DNA from: Thiocapsa roseopersicina
GTDB lineage: Bacteria > Pseudomonadota > Gammaproteobacteria > Chromatiales > Chromatiaceae
NCBI RefSeq assembly: GCF_900106925.1
Contig: NZ_FNNZ01000009.1
Location: 1 to 64,000 of the forward strand
Reading direction: 5' to 3'
DNA length: 64,000 nucleotides
In this document: piece by piece, positions 54,990 to 64,000 of the stretch
Layout: each line of letters starts with the position of its first letter
Numbering within the stretch: the stretch's first letter is position 1
The notes under the pieces: model-generated
Database searches by the model: none
What the model was told of the DNA's origin: nothing
What the model saw: the letters and a program-made list of their open reading frames with translations, nothing else
Position numbers and translations under genes: made by a program

Positions 54990-55780
54990 CCGGTCACCTC
55001 GCCGGCCGGCTCATGACGAACGCAGTCCTGGTGACGAGCGCACTCTGTTTCGGCTTGGTCGGCTGCGCGAGCAAAGCGACTCAGCAAGATTCCGATCCGC
55101 TCGGGCTCGATCCGCAGGACAGCCCCGCGGCCCTTTACGTCGAGATGGCCGAGGAGTACTACAACCGCGGCCAGACCGAGGTCGCATTCCGTCGCGCTCA
55201 GCAGGCGATCGAGGCCGACAAGAATTACCCCAAGGCCCACGTGTGGCTGGCCTTTATGTACGAGGAGATGGGTAAGCCCGACCTCGCGGCCACGCATTAC
55301 GAGCGCGCCGTCAAGCTCGCGCCGAACAACTCGGATGTCCTCTATGCGTTCGGCGCCTATCAGTGTCGACAAAAGCGCTACACCGAGGCAGATGTTTACT
55401 TCAAGAAGGCGCTGGACAACCCACTCTACTCGACTCCTTGGGTCGCAATGACCAACGCGGGCACCTGTGCGAGCAGCGCCGGTGACGCTGTGAAGGCGGA
55501 AGGCTACTATCGCGCTGCCGTCGCCGCCAACCCCGGCTTCGGCCCGGCGCTGGTGAAGCTCGCGGAGATCGAGCTCAAACGCGGCAACATGCAGGGGGCA
55601 AAGCTCTATCTGGATCGCTACTTCGAGCCGACGACCTTGCGCACCCCTGCGACGGCCCGGGAGGCACTCGCCACCGCGGTCACGACCGAACGTGCACTGG
55701 GTAACCGAGCACGCGCAGCCGAGTACGAGAAGGCGTTGCGCGCAAACTTTCCGGATGCGTCCGAGACCCGCGAGCTGTAG
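54980..55780 (+). CDS. pilW: PilW/PilF-type TPR lipoprotein for type IV pilus biogenesis
   Basis: Protein of 266 residues with a lipobox (CFGLVGCASKA) and six TPR-like helices (ALYVEMAEEYYNRGQTEVAF, KAHVWLAFMYEEMGKPDLAA, NNSDVLYAFGAYQCRQKRYT). This matches PilF/PilW, the pilotin that helps the PilQ secretin assemble. It sits between rlmN and rodZ as in other gammaproteobacteria, and overlaps the rlmN end by 10 bp. A second ATG lies two codons in. Confidence 0.9.
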   Translation: MAMTGHLAGRLMTNAVLVTSALCFGLVGCASKATQQDSDPLGLDPQDSPAALYVEMAEEYYNRGQTEVAFRRAQQAIEADKNYPKAHVWLAFMYEEMGKPDLAATHYERAVKLAPNNSDVLYAFGAYQCRQKRYTEADVYFKKALDNPLYSTPWVAMTNAGTCASSAGDAVKAEGYYRAAVAANPGFGPALVKLAEIELKRGNMQGAKLYLDRYFEPTTLRTPATAREALATAVTTERALGNRARAAEYEKALRANFPDASETREL

Positions 55781-55791
55781 GGACCTCAAGA

Positions 55792-56868
55792 GTGACAAAC
55801 CAGACACAATCGACCGACCCGAACGACCAGAACGTGGTCGAGTTCGGCGATAGCCCGGGGCGACGCCTGCGGGTGCAGCGCCAATCTCGTGGCCTGGCGA
55901 TCGAGCGGATCGCCTCGCAGCTACACCTCAAGCCCGAGATCATCGAGGCGCTCGAACAGGATCGCTTCGACCTCTTGCCCGACCCGGTCTTCATCACCGG
56001 CTATCTGCGCAACTACGCGCGCATGCTCGGCCTTGACCCGACGCCACTGATTGCCGCCTACCAAGCCCACGCCGGGACACCGAAGAGCTTCGAGCCAACC
56101 CGCCCGATCCCCGGATCCGATCGCGATTCCGGCGGCACCCGCATCCTGGTGCGCCTCGTCAGCCTCGCCTTGGCCGCCGCGGTCGTCGCGATGATTGCAC
56201 TTTGGTGGCACGATCGCCCCGAGCTCGCCCCGGAGCTGGGCCTCGACACGACGGAACCGGATCCGCTGGTCATGGATGCCGAGGGCAGTGGCGAGAGCGA
56301 AGGCGTCGATACGCCGGCAGCCGAGATCACCGAGCAGACGCCCGAAGCGGTGACCGAAGCGACCCCGGCGGATGGCCTCGCAACACCGGGGGAGCCCGAG
56401 GCGCCGATCACCGAGCGTTCCGAGGTCGACCCCGATCGACCCGGCACCCGCCTCGTCTCGCCCGCATCCATACCCGATTCGGCGCCCGAATTGTCACCTG
56501 AGCCGTCGACCGAGCCGACAGCCGACCCGGTCGCCGAGACCACCAGCGGGCCGCTTCAAACGGCTGCGACGTCTGATGTCGACACCACGACGCCCGTCCC
56601 CGAGACCACGACGGCGACGAAGGGCATCGTCCTTGAGTTTACGGGTCCCTCTTGGCTCGAGGTCCGCGACGCCGCCGGACAGCGCCTGATCGCCGGCGAG
56701 ATGAAGGCCGGGGATCGGCAGGAGTTGACGGGGCAAGCCCCTTTCCGGATCACCGTCGGGCGAGTCAACAACAGCAGCATGACGGTCGACGGCAAGCCCT
56801 TCGATCTGGAAGGTCGTTCGCGCGGCAACGTGGCGCGCTTCTCGTTCGATCCCGCATCGCCCGAGTGA
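55792..56868 (+). CDS. rodZ: RodZ-type cytoskeletal helix-turn-helix protein
   Basis: Protein of 358 residues. Cytoplasmic helix-turn-helix of the RodZ type (PGRRLRVQRQSRGLAIERIA, VFITGYLRNYARMLGLDPTP), one membrane helix near residue 125-140 (VSLALAAAVVAMIALWW), a long acidic Pro/Thr-rich linker and a C-terminal DUF4115 beta domain (LEFTGPSWLEVRDAAGQRLI, ITVGRVNNSSMTVDGKPFDL). It links MreB to the cell envelope. GTG start at 55792, 11 bp after the pilW stop. Confidence 0.9.
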   Translation: MTNQTQSTDPNDQNVVEFGDSPGRRLRVQRQSRGLAIERIASQLHLKPEIIEALEQDRFDLLPDPVFITGYLRNYARMLGLDPTPLIAAYQAHAGTPKSFEPTRPIPGSDRDSGGTRILVRLVSLALAAAVVAMIALWWHDRPELAPELGLDTTEPDPLVMDAEGSGESEGVDTPAAEITEQTPEAVTEATPADGLATPGEPEAPITERSEVDPDRPGTRLVSPASIPDSAPELSPEPSTEPTADPVAETTSGPLQTAATSDVDTTTPVPETTTATKGIVLEFTGPSWLEVRDAAGQRLIAGEMKAGDRQELTGQAPFRITVGRVNNSSMTVDGKPFDLEGRSRGNVARFSFDPASPE

Positions 56869-56925
56869 CGGTGCGCTCAGGCCGAACCCATCCGAGCGTC
56901 GCCCGCACACATCGAGCCGCCGAAC

Positions 56926-58200
56926 ATGAGTAAATACATCCAGGCCATTCGCGGGATGCACGACATCCTGCCCGAGGCCGTCGCCACCTGGCATCGCATC
57001 GAGGACACCGCGCGCACCATCCTCGCGGGCTACGGCTATGCCGAGATCCGCACGCCGATCATCGAGGTCACGGATCTGTTCAAGCGCTCCATCGGCGAGG
57101 TCACCGACATCGTCGAGAAGGAGATGTACAGCTTCGAGGATCGCAACGGCGACAGCCTGAGTCTGCGCCCGGAGGGAACCGCGAGCTGCGTGCGCGCCGC
57201 GATCGAGCACGGACTGCTCGTCCAGCCCCAGCGCCTGTGGTATCGCGGCCCGATGTTCCGCCACGAGCGCCCGCAGCGCGGCCGTTACCGGCAGTTCAAT
57301 CAGATCGGTGCCGAGGTCTTCGGGCTCGCGGGACCGGATATCGATCTCGAGCTGATCCTGCTGACCGCAAGGCTGTGGCGCACGCTCGGCTTGAACGGCC
57401 TGCGTCTCGAGATCAACAGCCTCGGCGACCCCGAGGAGCGCCGGCTTTATCGCGAGCAGCTGGTGAGCTATCTGGACGCGCGGCGCGAGCATCTGGACGC
57501 CGAGAGTCTGCGGCGTCTGCACACCAATCCTCTGCGCGTCCTGGACTCCAAACACCCGGAGACACAGAAGGTCGTCGCCGATGCGCCGACGCTGATGGAC
57601 CACCTCGGCGAGGAGAGCCTGGTACACTTTCACGGCATCCGTCACGGTCTGGATCAGGCGGGTATCCCCTACCGTCTCAATCCGCGGCTGGTGCGGGGTC
57701 TGGACTACTACAACCGCACTGTGTTCGAGTGGATCACCGAGGACCTGGGCGCCCAAGGCACCGTCTGTGCCGGCGGCCGCTACGACGGACTGGTCGAGCA
57801 GCTCGGTGGCCGCGCAACACCGGCCGTCGGTTTCGCCTTGGGCCTCGAGCGCTTGGTGGAGCTGCTCGCGCTCGCGGGTCACGCCGGCGAGCCTACGGTG
57901 CATGCCTACCTGGTCGCGGTCGGCGATCAGGCCCAGCTCGAGGCCCCGATCTTGGCCGAGCGTCTGCGCGATGCCCTGCCCCGCCTGCGACTCATGTCTC
58001 ACTGCGGCGGCGGCAGCTTCAAAAGCCAGTTCAAGAAGGCCGACAGGAGCGGCGCCACCTTCGCACTCGTCCTCGGCGAGGCGGAGCTGGTGCAGGGCAT
58101 CGTCGGCGTCAAACCCTTGCGGGACGACAGCGGTCAGCAGGAGCTCGGGTTCGACGGTTTGGTCGATTTCCTGACCCGCGAGATCGAGAGCCCGGATTGA
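56926..58200 (+). CDS. hisS: Histidyl-tRNA synthetase
   Basis: Protein of 424 residues with the class II motifs: [20 protein letters not shown] (motif 1 region), [17 protein letters not shown] and [20 protein letters not shown] (motif 2), [15 protein letters not shown] (histidine-binding) and [11 protein letters not shown] (motif 3), then an anticodon-binding domain. Length and order match the family. Confidence 0.97.
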   Translation: MSKYIQAIRGMHDILPEAVATWHRIEDTARTILAGYGYAEIRTPIIEVTDLFKRSIGEVTDIVEKEMYSFEDRNGDSLSLRPEGTASCVRAAIEHGLLVQPQRLWYRGPMFRHERPQRGRYRQFNQIGAEVFGLAGPDIDLELILLTARLWRTLGLNGLRLEINSLGDPEERRLYREQLVSYLDARREHLDAESLRRLHTNPLRVLDSKHPETQKVVADAPTLMDHLGEESLVHFHGIRHGLDQAGIPYRLNPRLVRGLDYYNRTVFEWITEDLGAQGTVCAGGRYDGLVEQLGGRATPAVGFALGLERLVELLALAGHAGEPTVHAYLVAVGDQAQLEAPILAERLRDALPRLRLMSHCGGGSFKSQFKKADRSGATFALVLGEAELVQGIVGVKPLRDDSGQQELGFDGLVDFLTREIESPD

Positions 58201-58261
58201 TGGCCGCGGGCGGCGACGTCAGCTAGGCCGAACGGGAATCCACGCCACAACGGAGAGCGAA

Positions 58262-58888
58262 GTGAGTTACGAGACCGACGACGAAAAAGTCGAAGCCATC
58301 AAGACTTGGTGGAAAGAGAACGGCGTGGCGATCGTCATGGGAATCGCCATCGGCCTGGGCGCCATCGTCGGCTGGCGCTACTGGGGCGATTATCGCGACA
58401 GCGTCGCCGGCCAAGGCTCGGCGGTCTTCGATCAGGTGCTCTCAAACGCCGCGACCGGTCAGACCGAGGCGGTCGTGACCCAGGCCCGCATGCTGAGCGA
58501 CGAATTCGCCTCGACGCCCTATGCGGCGCTCGGCGCGCTGGTCGAGGCGAAGGCGCTCTACGAGTCCGGCCAAGCCGAGTCGGCCATGACCGCCTTGACC
58601 GGAGTGATCGCCGCCGCACCGGACCCCGCGCTGGCCCGCATCGCAGCGCTTCGCCTGGCGCGGATTCAGGTTGCCGAGGGCCGTCTGGACGAAGCGGCCA
58701 AGACCGTTGCGGATCACGACACCAGTCCCGAGTTTGCCGGGGACTTCGCCGCGGTGCGAGGCGACATCGCCGCTGCACGGGGGGATACCGTCGCGGCACG
58801 CGCGGCCTACGAGCAGGCGATCGCCGAAGGGACCGGGTTCTCGCAGTTGATCCGTCTCAAGCTCGACAACCTACCCGCCGCCGGATAG
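58262..58888 (+). CDS. YfgM-family membrane-anchored TPR protein
   Basis: Protein of 208 residues. N-terminus [20 protein letters not shown], then one membrane helix ([20 protein letters not shown]) and a helical periplasmic TPR-like domain. This is the YfgM (DUF2133-type) protein found between hisS and bamB in gammaproteobacteria, an ancillary factor of the SecYEG translocon. GTG start at 58262 with GGAGAG upstream. Confidence 0.9.
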   Translation: MSYETDDEKVEAIKTWWKENGVAIVMGIAIGLGAIVGWRYWGDYRDSVAGQGSAVFDQVLSNAATGQTEAVVTQARMLSDEFASTPYAALGALVEAKALYESGQAESAMTALTGVIAAAPDPALARIAALRLARIQVAEGRLDEAAKTVADHDTSPEFAGDFAAVRGDIAAARGDTVAARAAYEQAIAEGTGFSQLIRLKLDNLPAAG

Positions 58889-58905
58889 CGGTCGGAGAGC
58901 CGTCT

Positions 58906-60207
58906 ATGGTCACGCAATCGAAAGCGGGCGCCGCCCGACTCGGGGTACTGCTTCTCGCCGGCCTGTTGAGCGGTTGCGGAATGATCCCCTGGATCGGCGC
59001 CGACAAGGATCCTACACCACCGACCAAGCTCACGGAGATCGTGCAGACGGTCGGCTTGACGACCCTCTGGTCGGCGCGAGTGACGCGCGGCACGGCCGAG
59101 CGGCGGCTCTATTTGGTTCCGGTGCTCGCCGCCGACCGACTCTATGTCGCCGATTCACGCGGTCGGTTGGTCGCCGTCGCCGCGGACAGCGGTCGCGTCC
59201 TCTGGGAGCGCGACACGGATCTGCAGTTCAGCGGCGGCCCCGATGTGAAGGGCGACCGCTTGGTCATCGGCACCAGTCGGGGCGAGCTCCTCGCCTTCTC
59301 CAGCAGCGACGGCAAGGAGCTCTGGAGGACTCAGCTCGGCAGCGAGGTCCTCTCGGTCCCCCGCCTGACGGACACGGCGCAAATCATCGTCCACACCCTC
59401 GACGACAGCATCTACGGGATCGATGCCAACACCGGCGCCCAGCAATGGCGTGTCAATTATCCGGCGCCCGTGCTCACCTTGCGCGGCAGCAGCAGTCCGG
59501 TCGTAACACCCACCGGGATTCTCGTCGGTCTCTCCGGCGGCAAGCTCCTGAACCTCGACCCCGCCGACGGCACCCCGCTCTGGGAGGTCGCCATCACCCG
59601 CCCGAGCGGGCGTTCCGAGCTCTCGCGCATCGCCGACATCGATGCCGACCCGGTCGTGATCGGGACCATTGCCTTCGTCGGCTCCTACAACGGCGACTTG
59701 GCCGCCGTCGACATCACCACCGGCACCATCATCTGGCGACGCGAGCTCTCCGCACACGCCGGACTCGCCGCCGATGCCTCCGACCTCTTCATCACGGACT
59801 CGAGCGACCAGATCTGGGGCGCGGACCCGAGCGACGGCGCCGGGCGCTGGCGCCAGGAGGGCTTGCGCTACCGTCAGGTGACCGCCCCGGCGTTGGTAGG
59901 CAACCTGATCGCGGTGGGCGACCTGGACGGCTATGTCCACCTGCTCACGCGCGCCGACGGGCGTCTGGTCGGGCGCACCCGCATTACAGGGAAAGGGGCG
60001 ATTACGGCACGACCCTTGGTCGTCGGCAACCGTCTCTACGTCTTCGCCGACGACGGTACCCTGGCCGCATTGAGCATCGGCGGTGCACCCGCCGCCAAGA
60101 TGGGCCTGCGCGGCAGCGCGCCCGCCGACGCCGGTGCAGCCTCGCGCGATGTCGACACCGCACCGGCCGATTCGCCGGGATCCGCATCACCGGAGTCCAG
60201 CCCCTGA
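58906..60207 (+). CDS. bamB: BamB outer-membrane assembly lipoprotein
   Basis: Protein of 433 residues with a lipobox ([12 protein letters not shown]) and an eight-bladed PQQ-like beta-propeller ([58 protein letters not shown]). BamB supports BamA in outer-membrane protein insertion. Position between yfgM and der is the conserved order. The C-terminal about 40 residues (Ala/Pro/Asp-rich) are an extra tail. Confidence 0.93.
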   Translation: MVTQSKAGAARLGVLLLAGLLSGCGMIPWIGADKDPTPPTKLTEIVQTVGLTTLWSARVTRGTAERRLYLVPVLAADRLYVADSRGRLVAVAADSGRVLWERDTDLQFSGGPDVKGDRLVIGTSRGELLAFSSSDGKELWRTQLGSEVLSVPRLTDTAQIIVHTLDDSIYGIDANTGAQQWRVNYPAPVLTLRGSSSPVVTPTGILVGLSGGKLLNLDPADGTPLWEVAITRPSGRSELSRIADIDADPVVIGTIAFVGSYNGDLAAVDITTGTIIWRRELSAHAGLAADASDLFITDSSDQIWGADPSDGAGRWRQEGLRYRQVTAPALVGNLIAVGDLDGYVHLLTRADGRLVGRTRITGKGAITARPLVVGNRLYVFADDGTLAALSIGGAPAAKMGLRGSAPADAGAASRDVDTAPADSPGSASPESSP

Positions 60208-60212
60208 ACGGC

Positions 60213-61613
60213 ATGCTGCCCGTCATTACCCTCCTCGGCCGGCCCAACGTGGGCAAGTCGACGCTCTTCAATCGCCTGACGCACACGCGGGATGCACTGG
60301 TTGCGGACTTTCCCGGCCTGACCCGAGATCGCCAATACGGGATCGGCGTCGTGGGGCCGAGCCGCTATGTCATCGTCGACACCGGCGGCATCAGCCAGGC
60401 CGTCGACGGGGTCGAGGCCCTGATGGAGCGCCAAGTCCAGCTCGCGATCGACGAGGCGGATCATCTGCTCTTCCTCGTCGACGCGCGCGACGGCTGCACC
60501 CCCGGCGACATCGAGATCTCCGCTCGGCTGCGCCGCATGGGCAAGCCGGTCAGCCTGGTGGTCAACAAAAGCGACACCATGGACCCGGTGCTGGCCACCG
60601 CCGATTTCCATCGACTCGGTCTCGGCGAGCCCAGGGCGGTCTCGGCCACCCACGGGCGCGGCGTGCAGGACCTCATCGACGCGGTCTTCGCCGGATTTCC
60701 GGCGGCCGACGAGGAGGGTGTCGGCGCCGCGCAGACCGAGGAAGGCATCCGCGTCGCGATCGTCGGGCGCCCGAACGCGGGCAAATCGACACTCATCAAC
60801 CGCATCCTCGGCGACGACCGGCTGGTCACCTTCGACAGTCCCGGCACGACGCGCGACAGCATCTTCGTGCCTTTCGAGCAACAGGGTCGCCACTACACCC
60901 TGATCGACACCGCGGGCATGCGTCGCCGCGCCCGGGTCGACGACGTGATCGAGAAGTTCAGCGTCATCAAGACACTCCAGGCGATCGACGCGGCCAACGT
61001 CGTCATCCTCGTGCTCGATGCACACGAGGGCGTCGGCGAGCAGGACGCCACGCTCGCGGGACATATCATCGAGCGCGGACGCGCACTGGTGGTCGCGATC
61101 AACAAGTGGGACGGACTGGACCCCGACCAACGCGAGCAGATCAAGACCCAGTTCGCGCGCAAGCTCGCCTTTCTCGACTTCGCCAAGATGCACCTGGTCT
61201 CCGCACTGCACGGCAGCGGCGTGGGCCTCCTGCTCGACGAGGTCGAAAAGGCCTATGCCAATGCCACACGCAACCTCTCCACACCCGAGCTGACGCGACT
61301 GCTCGAGGACGCCGTCCAGGAGCATCAACCGCCGCTGGTTCACGGGCGGCGCATCAAGCTGCGCTATGCCCACCAAGGCGGACGCAACCCGCCCATCATC
61401 ATCATCCACGGCAACCAGACCGAGTCGGTCCCGGACACCTACAAGCGCTATCTGATCAACCGCTTCAGGCGCGAGCTCAAGCTCCTCGGCACCCCGTTGC
61501 GGATCGAGTTCAAGAGCGGCACCAATCCCTTCGCGGGTCGCCGCAACAAGCTCACACCCAGCCAGATCAAGAATCGCCAGCGCCTCAAGACGTTCGTCAA
61601 CCGCAAGCGATAG
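60213..61613 (+). CDS. der: GTPase Der (EngA), ribosome assembly
   Basis: Protein of 466 residues with two tandem GTPase domains: [20 protein letters not shown] and VDTGGI, NKSD; then [38 protein letters not shown]-like C-terminal domain ([20 protein letters not shown]) follows. It acts in 50S subunit maturation. The ATG at 60213 is 5 bp after the bamB stop. The region beyond the stop (61614-61672) holds nothing until the repeat composite. Confidence 0.97.
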   Translation: MLPVITLLGRPNVGKSTLFNRLTHTRDALVADFPGLTRDRQYGIGVVGPSRYVIVDTGGISQAVDGVEALMERQVQLAIDEADHLLFLVDARDGCTPGDIEISARLRRMGKPVSLVVNKSDTMDPVLATADFHRLGLGEPRAVSATHGRGVQDLIDAVFAGFPAADEEGVGAAQTEEGIRVAIVGRPNAGKSTLINRILGDDRLVTFDSPGTTRDSIFVPFEQQGRHYTLIDTAGMRRRARVDDVIEKFSVIKTLQAIDAANVVILVLDAHEGVGEQDATLAGHIIERGRALVVAINKWDGLDPDQREQIKTQFARKLAFLDFAKMHLVSALHGSGVGLLLDEVEKAYANATRNLSTPELTRLLEDAVQEHQPPLVHGRRIKLRYAHQGGRNPPIIIIHGNQTESVPDTYKRYLINRFRRELKLLGTPLRIEFKSGTNPFAGRRNKLTPSQIKNRQRLKTFVNRKR

Positions 61614-61672
61614 GCGAAAACCCGGAATAGACGCGTCCGGAAGACGCCGATTCGATCTCGCTATCGGCCGCC

Positions 61673-61764
61673 TAAACCGCGTCCAGAGCGACATGCTCAT
61701 TTTCGAGTGAGCTCGATGTTTGAACGTTTGGTGCATCCACGACCCTTAGCGGGGACGCGGTTTA
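61673..61764. repeat. Intergenic palindromic element, copy 7 (subtype B, inverted), left half of a composite
   Basis: 92 bp with perfect 12-bp arms TAAACCGCGTCC (61673-61684) and GGACGCGGTTTA (61753-61764). Its left end (GTCCAGAGCGACATGC) is the complement of the right end of copy 6. 22 AT-rich bases separate it from copy 8, giving the same B-then-A composite, in opposite orientation, as at 33927-34120. Confidence 0.85.
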
Positions 61765-61786
61765 AAATGATCTATTTTTTAATCTC

Positions 61787-61873
61787 TTAAACCGCGCCGA
61801 CTCCAACGGTCGTCAAGTCTGCCGGGGCCGATCCCATCAAAAAACATCGCATACGGCACCGGGCGCGGTTTAA
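61787..61873. repeat. Intergenic palindromic element, copy 8 (subtype A), right half of the composite
   Basis: 87 bp with perfect 12-bp arms TTAAACCGCGCC (61787-61798) and GGCGCGGTTTAA (61862-61873). The interior is almost the same as in copies 3 and 4 (CGACTCCAACGGTCGTCAAG, GGGGCCGATCCCAT, ACATCGCATACGG). Ends 19 bases before the DUF2721 gene. Confidence 0.87.
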
Positions 61874-61892
61874 CGCTCGACCGAGGATCGAC

Positions 61893-62363
61893 GTGATTCA
61901 GGAATCTCCCATTACCGATATCGCGCAGATCATCCAGCTTGCGGTTGCGCCGGTGTTTCTGCTTTCGGGTATCGGCGCCATGCTCGCGGTCATGACCAAC
62001 CGGTTGTCGCGCGTCGTAGATCGAGCTCGCAGGGTTGAAACAGAGGCCAAAGCAAATCTCGAGGATGGAACGGATCCGGAGCCCGAGCTCAAGCTCTTGT
62101 CTCGTCGAGCAAAGCTGATCGGCCTCTCGATCGGGCTATGCACCATCACCGCCCTCCTGGTCTCCACGGTGATTGCGATCCTCTTCCTCGGGGCCTTTCT
62201 GACCTTCGATGCAGCGGTCCTAGTGGCACTGCTCTTCATTGCCGCAATGTTCGCGTTCATCGCAGCCTTGTTGTTCTTCCTGCGCGAGGTCCTGCTGGCC
62301 ACGGCCGGCCTGCGATTTTTGCGACGGCCACCAGCTTCGACGCCCGGCGTCAAGCAATCGTGA
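61893..62363 (+). CDS. DUF2721 family membrane protein
   Basis: Protein of 156 residues with three membrane helices: LAVAPVFLLSGIGAMLAVMT followed by NRLSRVVDRARRVE (the typical DUF2721 NRLARVVDR signature), LIGLSIGLCTITALLVSTVI, and VALLFIAAMFAFIAALLFFL with FLREVLLAT. Family function is unknown. GTG start at 61893. The right-hand repeat element lies within its promoter/leader region. Confidence 0.82.
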   Translation: MIQESPITDIAQIIQLAVAPVFLLSGIGAMLAVMTNRLSRVVDRARRVETEAKANLEDGTDPEPELKLLSRRAKLIGLSIGLCTITALLVSTVIAILFLGAFLTFDAAVLVALLFIAAMFAFIAALLFFLREVLLATAGLRFLRRPPASTPGVKQS

Positions 62364-62540
62364 CGCTGGGTTTCGTGCCGATTCTTCGGTGTGCGAGCGC
62401 GCGCGGAGTCGATCGGCAGAGGGCGCCGCCCGGATGGGATTCAAGATCGGTCACAAAACTGGCACACTTGCCGATGGACGAGAAAGACCGGCGGCGAAGA
62501 TGGCCGGTCGCCATATCCACTACCGAGGTCCGACCACAGC

Positions 62541-63902
62541 ATGAGCGACTCAGTCAAGTATCTGCTCGACGAGCAGCATCTCCCGCGCACTTGGTACAAC
62601 ATCAACGCCGATCTTCCGACGCCTCTCGATCCGGTGCTGCATCCGGGCACCCAACAGCCGATTACGGCGGACGATCTGGCGGTAATCTTCCCGCGTGCCG
62701 TGATCGAGCAGGAGATGAGCACCGAGCGCGAGATCGAGATCCCCGACCCCGTACGCGAGGTCTATCGGCAGTGGCGCCCGTCGCCGCTCTACCGGGCACG
62801 TCGGCTGGAGAAGGCGCTCAAGACGCCGGCGAAGATCTACTACAAGTACGAGGGCGTGAGCCCCGCCGGCAGTCATAAGCCCAATACCGCCATCCCGCAG
62901 GCCTTCTACAACAAACAGGAAGGCGTCAAACGCATCACCACCGAGACCGGGGCCGGTCAATGGGGCTCGTCGCTCGCCTTGGCAGGATCCATGTTCGGCC
63001 TCGAGATCGTCGTCTACATGGTCAAGGTGAGCTTCCACCACAAGCCGTATCGACGCGCCTTCATGGAGACCTTCGGGGCCCAGTGCATCGCCAGCCCGAG
63101 CGAGACGACCGCGTCCGGACGCGCCGTCCTCGCTGAGCATCCCGACAGTACCGGCAGTCTCGGCATCGCCATCAGCGAGGCCGTCGAGCTGGCCGCCCAG
63201 CGCGACGACACCAAGTATGCGCTCGGCAGCGTACTGAACCACGTCCTGCTGCACCAGACGGTGACCGGTCTCGAGGCACAAAAGCAGCTGGAGATGGCCG
63301 GCGACTACCCGGACATGATCATCGGCTGCACCGGCGGCGGGAGCAACTTCGCCGGCATCGCCTTCCCCTTCCTGGGCGAGAAGCTGCGCGGCGGACGCGA
63401 CATCGAGCTGATCGCGGTCGAGCCCTCGGCCTGTCCGACGCTGACGAAGGGTCTCTTCGCCTACGACTACGGCGATACCGCGAAGCTGACCCCGTTGGTG
63501 AAGATGTATACGCTCGGCTCCAGCTTCGTTCCGCCTGGCTTCCATGCGGGCGGGCTGCGTTATCACGGCATGGCGCCCCAGATCAGCCATCTGACCAAGC
63601 TCGGCTACATCACGCCGACCTCCTATAATCAGTTGGACTGCTTTGCCGCCGGCATCCAGTTTGCCAAGGCCGAGGGCATCATCCCGGCACCCGAGGCCAA
63701 CCATGCCGTGAAGGCCGCGATCGTGGAGGCGGAGAAGTGCCGCGAGTCCGGCGAGGCCAAGACCATCCTCTTCAACCTTTGCGGACACGGCAACTTCGAC
63801 ATGCAGGCCTATACCGATTACCTGGCCGGCAAGCTGAAGGATCTGACCTACGCCGAGGACGAGGTCGCGATGGCGTTGTCGGGGCTTCCGAGTATCGGCT
63901 AG
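62541..63902 (+). CDS. TrpB2-type tryptophan synthase beta-like PLP enzyme
   Basis: Protein of 453 residues. TrpB2 pattern: [40 protein letters not shown] (PLP Lys in GSHKPN), [40 protein letters not shown] (phosphate-binding glycines) and [20 protein letters not shown]. TrpB2 enzymes make tryptophan from indole and serine (or phosphoserine) without a TrpA partner. No trpA is adjacent here. The start at 62541 begins [20 protein letters not shown]. Confidence 0.92.
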   Translation: MSDSVKYLLDEQHLPRTWYNINADLPTPLDPVLHPGTQQPITADDLAVIFPRAVIEQEMSTEREIEIPDPVREVYRQWRPSPLYRARRLEKALKTPAKIYYKYEGVSPAGSHKPNTAIPQAFYNKQEGVKRITTETGAGQWGSSLALAGSMFGLEIVVYMVKVSFHHKPYRRAFMETFGAQCIASPSETTASGRAVLAEHPDSTGSLGIAISEAVELAAQRDDTKYALGSVLNHVLLHQTVTGLEAQKQLEMAGDYPDMIIGCTGGGSNFAGIAFPFLGEKLRGGRDIELIAVEPSACPTLTKGLFAYDYGDTAKLTPLVKMYTLGSSFVPPGFHAGGLRYHGMAPQISHLTKLGYITPTSYNQLDCFAAGIQFAKAEGIIPAPEANHAVKAAIVEAEKCRESGEAKTILFNLCGHGNFDMQAYTDYLAGKLKDLTYAEDEVAMALSGLPSIG

Positions 63903-63949
63903 ATCGCAGACAGGCCAGCGCAAGCCGAGGCGACGCCAGGAGAATCACG

Positions 63950-64000
63950 ATGACCCGGGATCGTTCTCGGCGCGCAGTGCCCTTAACGGCGATCTTGATG
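63950..64000 (+). CDS. Start of a gene cut by the window edge
   Basis: An ATG at 63950 with AGGAGA 8 bases upstream opens a frame to the window end (17 codons, MTRDRSRRAVPLTAILM). The basic N-terminus followed by hydrophobic residues could be the beginning of a signal peptide. Too short to identify. Confidence 0.4.
   Translation, partial: MTRDRSRRAVPLTAILM

Overview
This window is chromosomal DNA from a GC-rich gammaproteobacterium, most likely a purple sulfur bacterium (Chromatiaceae, something like Thiocapsa). The evidence is an anaerobic bacteriochlorophyll cyclase gene (bchE), a DsrC-like protein, a DsrE-like protein, and housekeeping blocks in gammaproteobacterial order (ndk-rlmN-pilW-rodZ-hisS-yfgM-bamB-der). 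The lineage is an inference from gene content; no rRNA or tRNA gene was seen.

Layout. 1-2000: a gene cut by the window edge, a DUF1523-like protein, a 3' remnant of a cytochrome bd subunit II gene and a VOC protein. 2011-8194: a propeller/M28/PDZ secreted peptidase, then a three-gene ABC exporter on the minus strand. 8583-17290: bchE diverging from a small nitrosative-stress-like set (hemerythrin, DUF2249, a 12-helix membrane protein), a Cys-less DsrC-like fusion protein diverging from a LysR regulator, a hemerythrin fusion, a Sco1-type copper chaperone, and a protein with an internal exosortase-like sorting segment. 17360-38563: a denitrification island. It holds norEF-norQ-(Tic20-like)-(CcoG-like)-norD, the cytochrome cd1 nitrite reductase operon nirS-C-F-G-H-DL-J-N, a broken chromate transporter, a NirV-like FGE-domain protein, a DsrE-like protein, norCB, and a divergent Dnr-type Crp/Fnr regulator. 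38718-64000: mostly core genes: maeB, an AmpG-like permease, an L,D-transpeptidase, an ExbB-ExbD-ExbD-TonB system, a 5'-nucleotidase, a fibronectin/lectin-like secreted protein, a DHH phosphoesterase, the ndk-to-der block, a DUF2721 protein and a TrpB2-type synthase.

How it fits together. Seven palindromes of the Fnr/Dnr type (TTGAY-N4-RTCAA, one with a mismatch) lie in the expected upstream position of norC/dnr, nirS, norE, bchE, the hemerythrin gene, the exporter operon and the Sco1 operon. This suggests one low-oxygen/NO regulon tying together NO and nitrite reduction, anaerobic bacteriochlorophyll synthesis and an uncharacterised exporter. NirS makes NO and NorCB removes it. NirF, the Lrp-like decarboxylases, NirJ and NirN build heme d1, while NorD/NorQ/NorE/NorF mature or support the NO reductase.

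The most unusual structure is a family of eight short intergenic palindromic elements (85-98 bp), bounded by TTTAAACCGCG-type arms, in two subtypes. They occur as three two-element composites with an AT-rich linker and as two single copies inside the nor operon. The arms often supply the TAA stop codon of the adjacent gene, and in one copy both arms carry matching compensatory changes. Three genes are damaged: a cydB remnant, and Uma2-family and chrA genes each interrupted by a single in-frame TAG.
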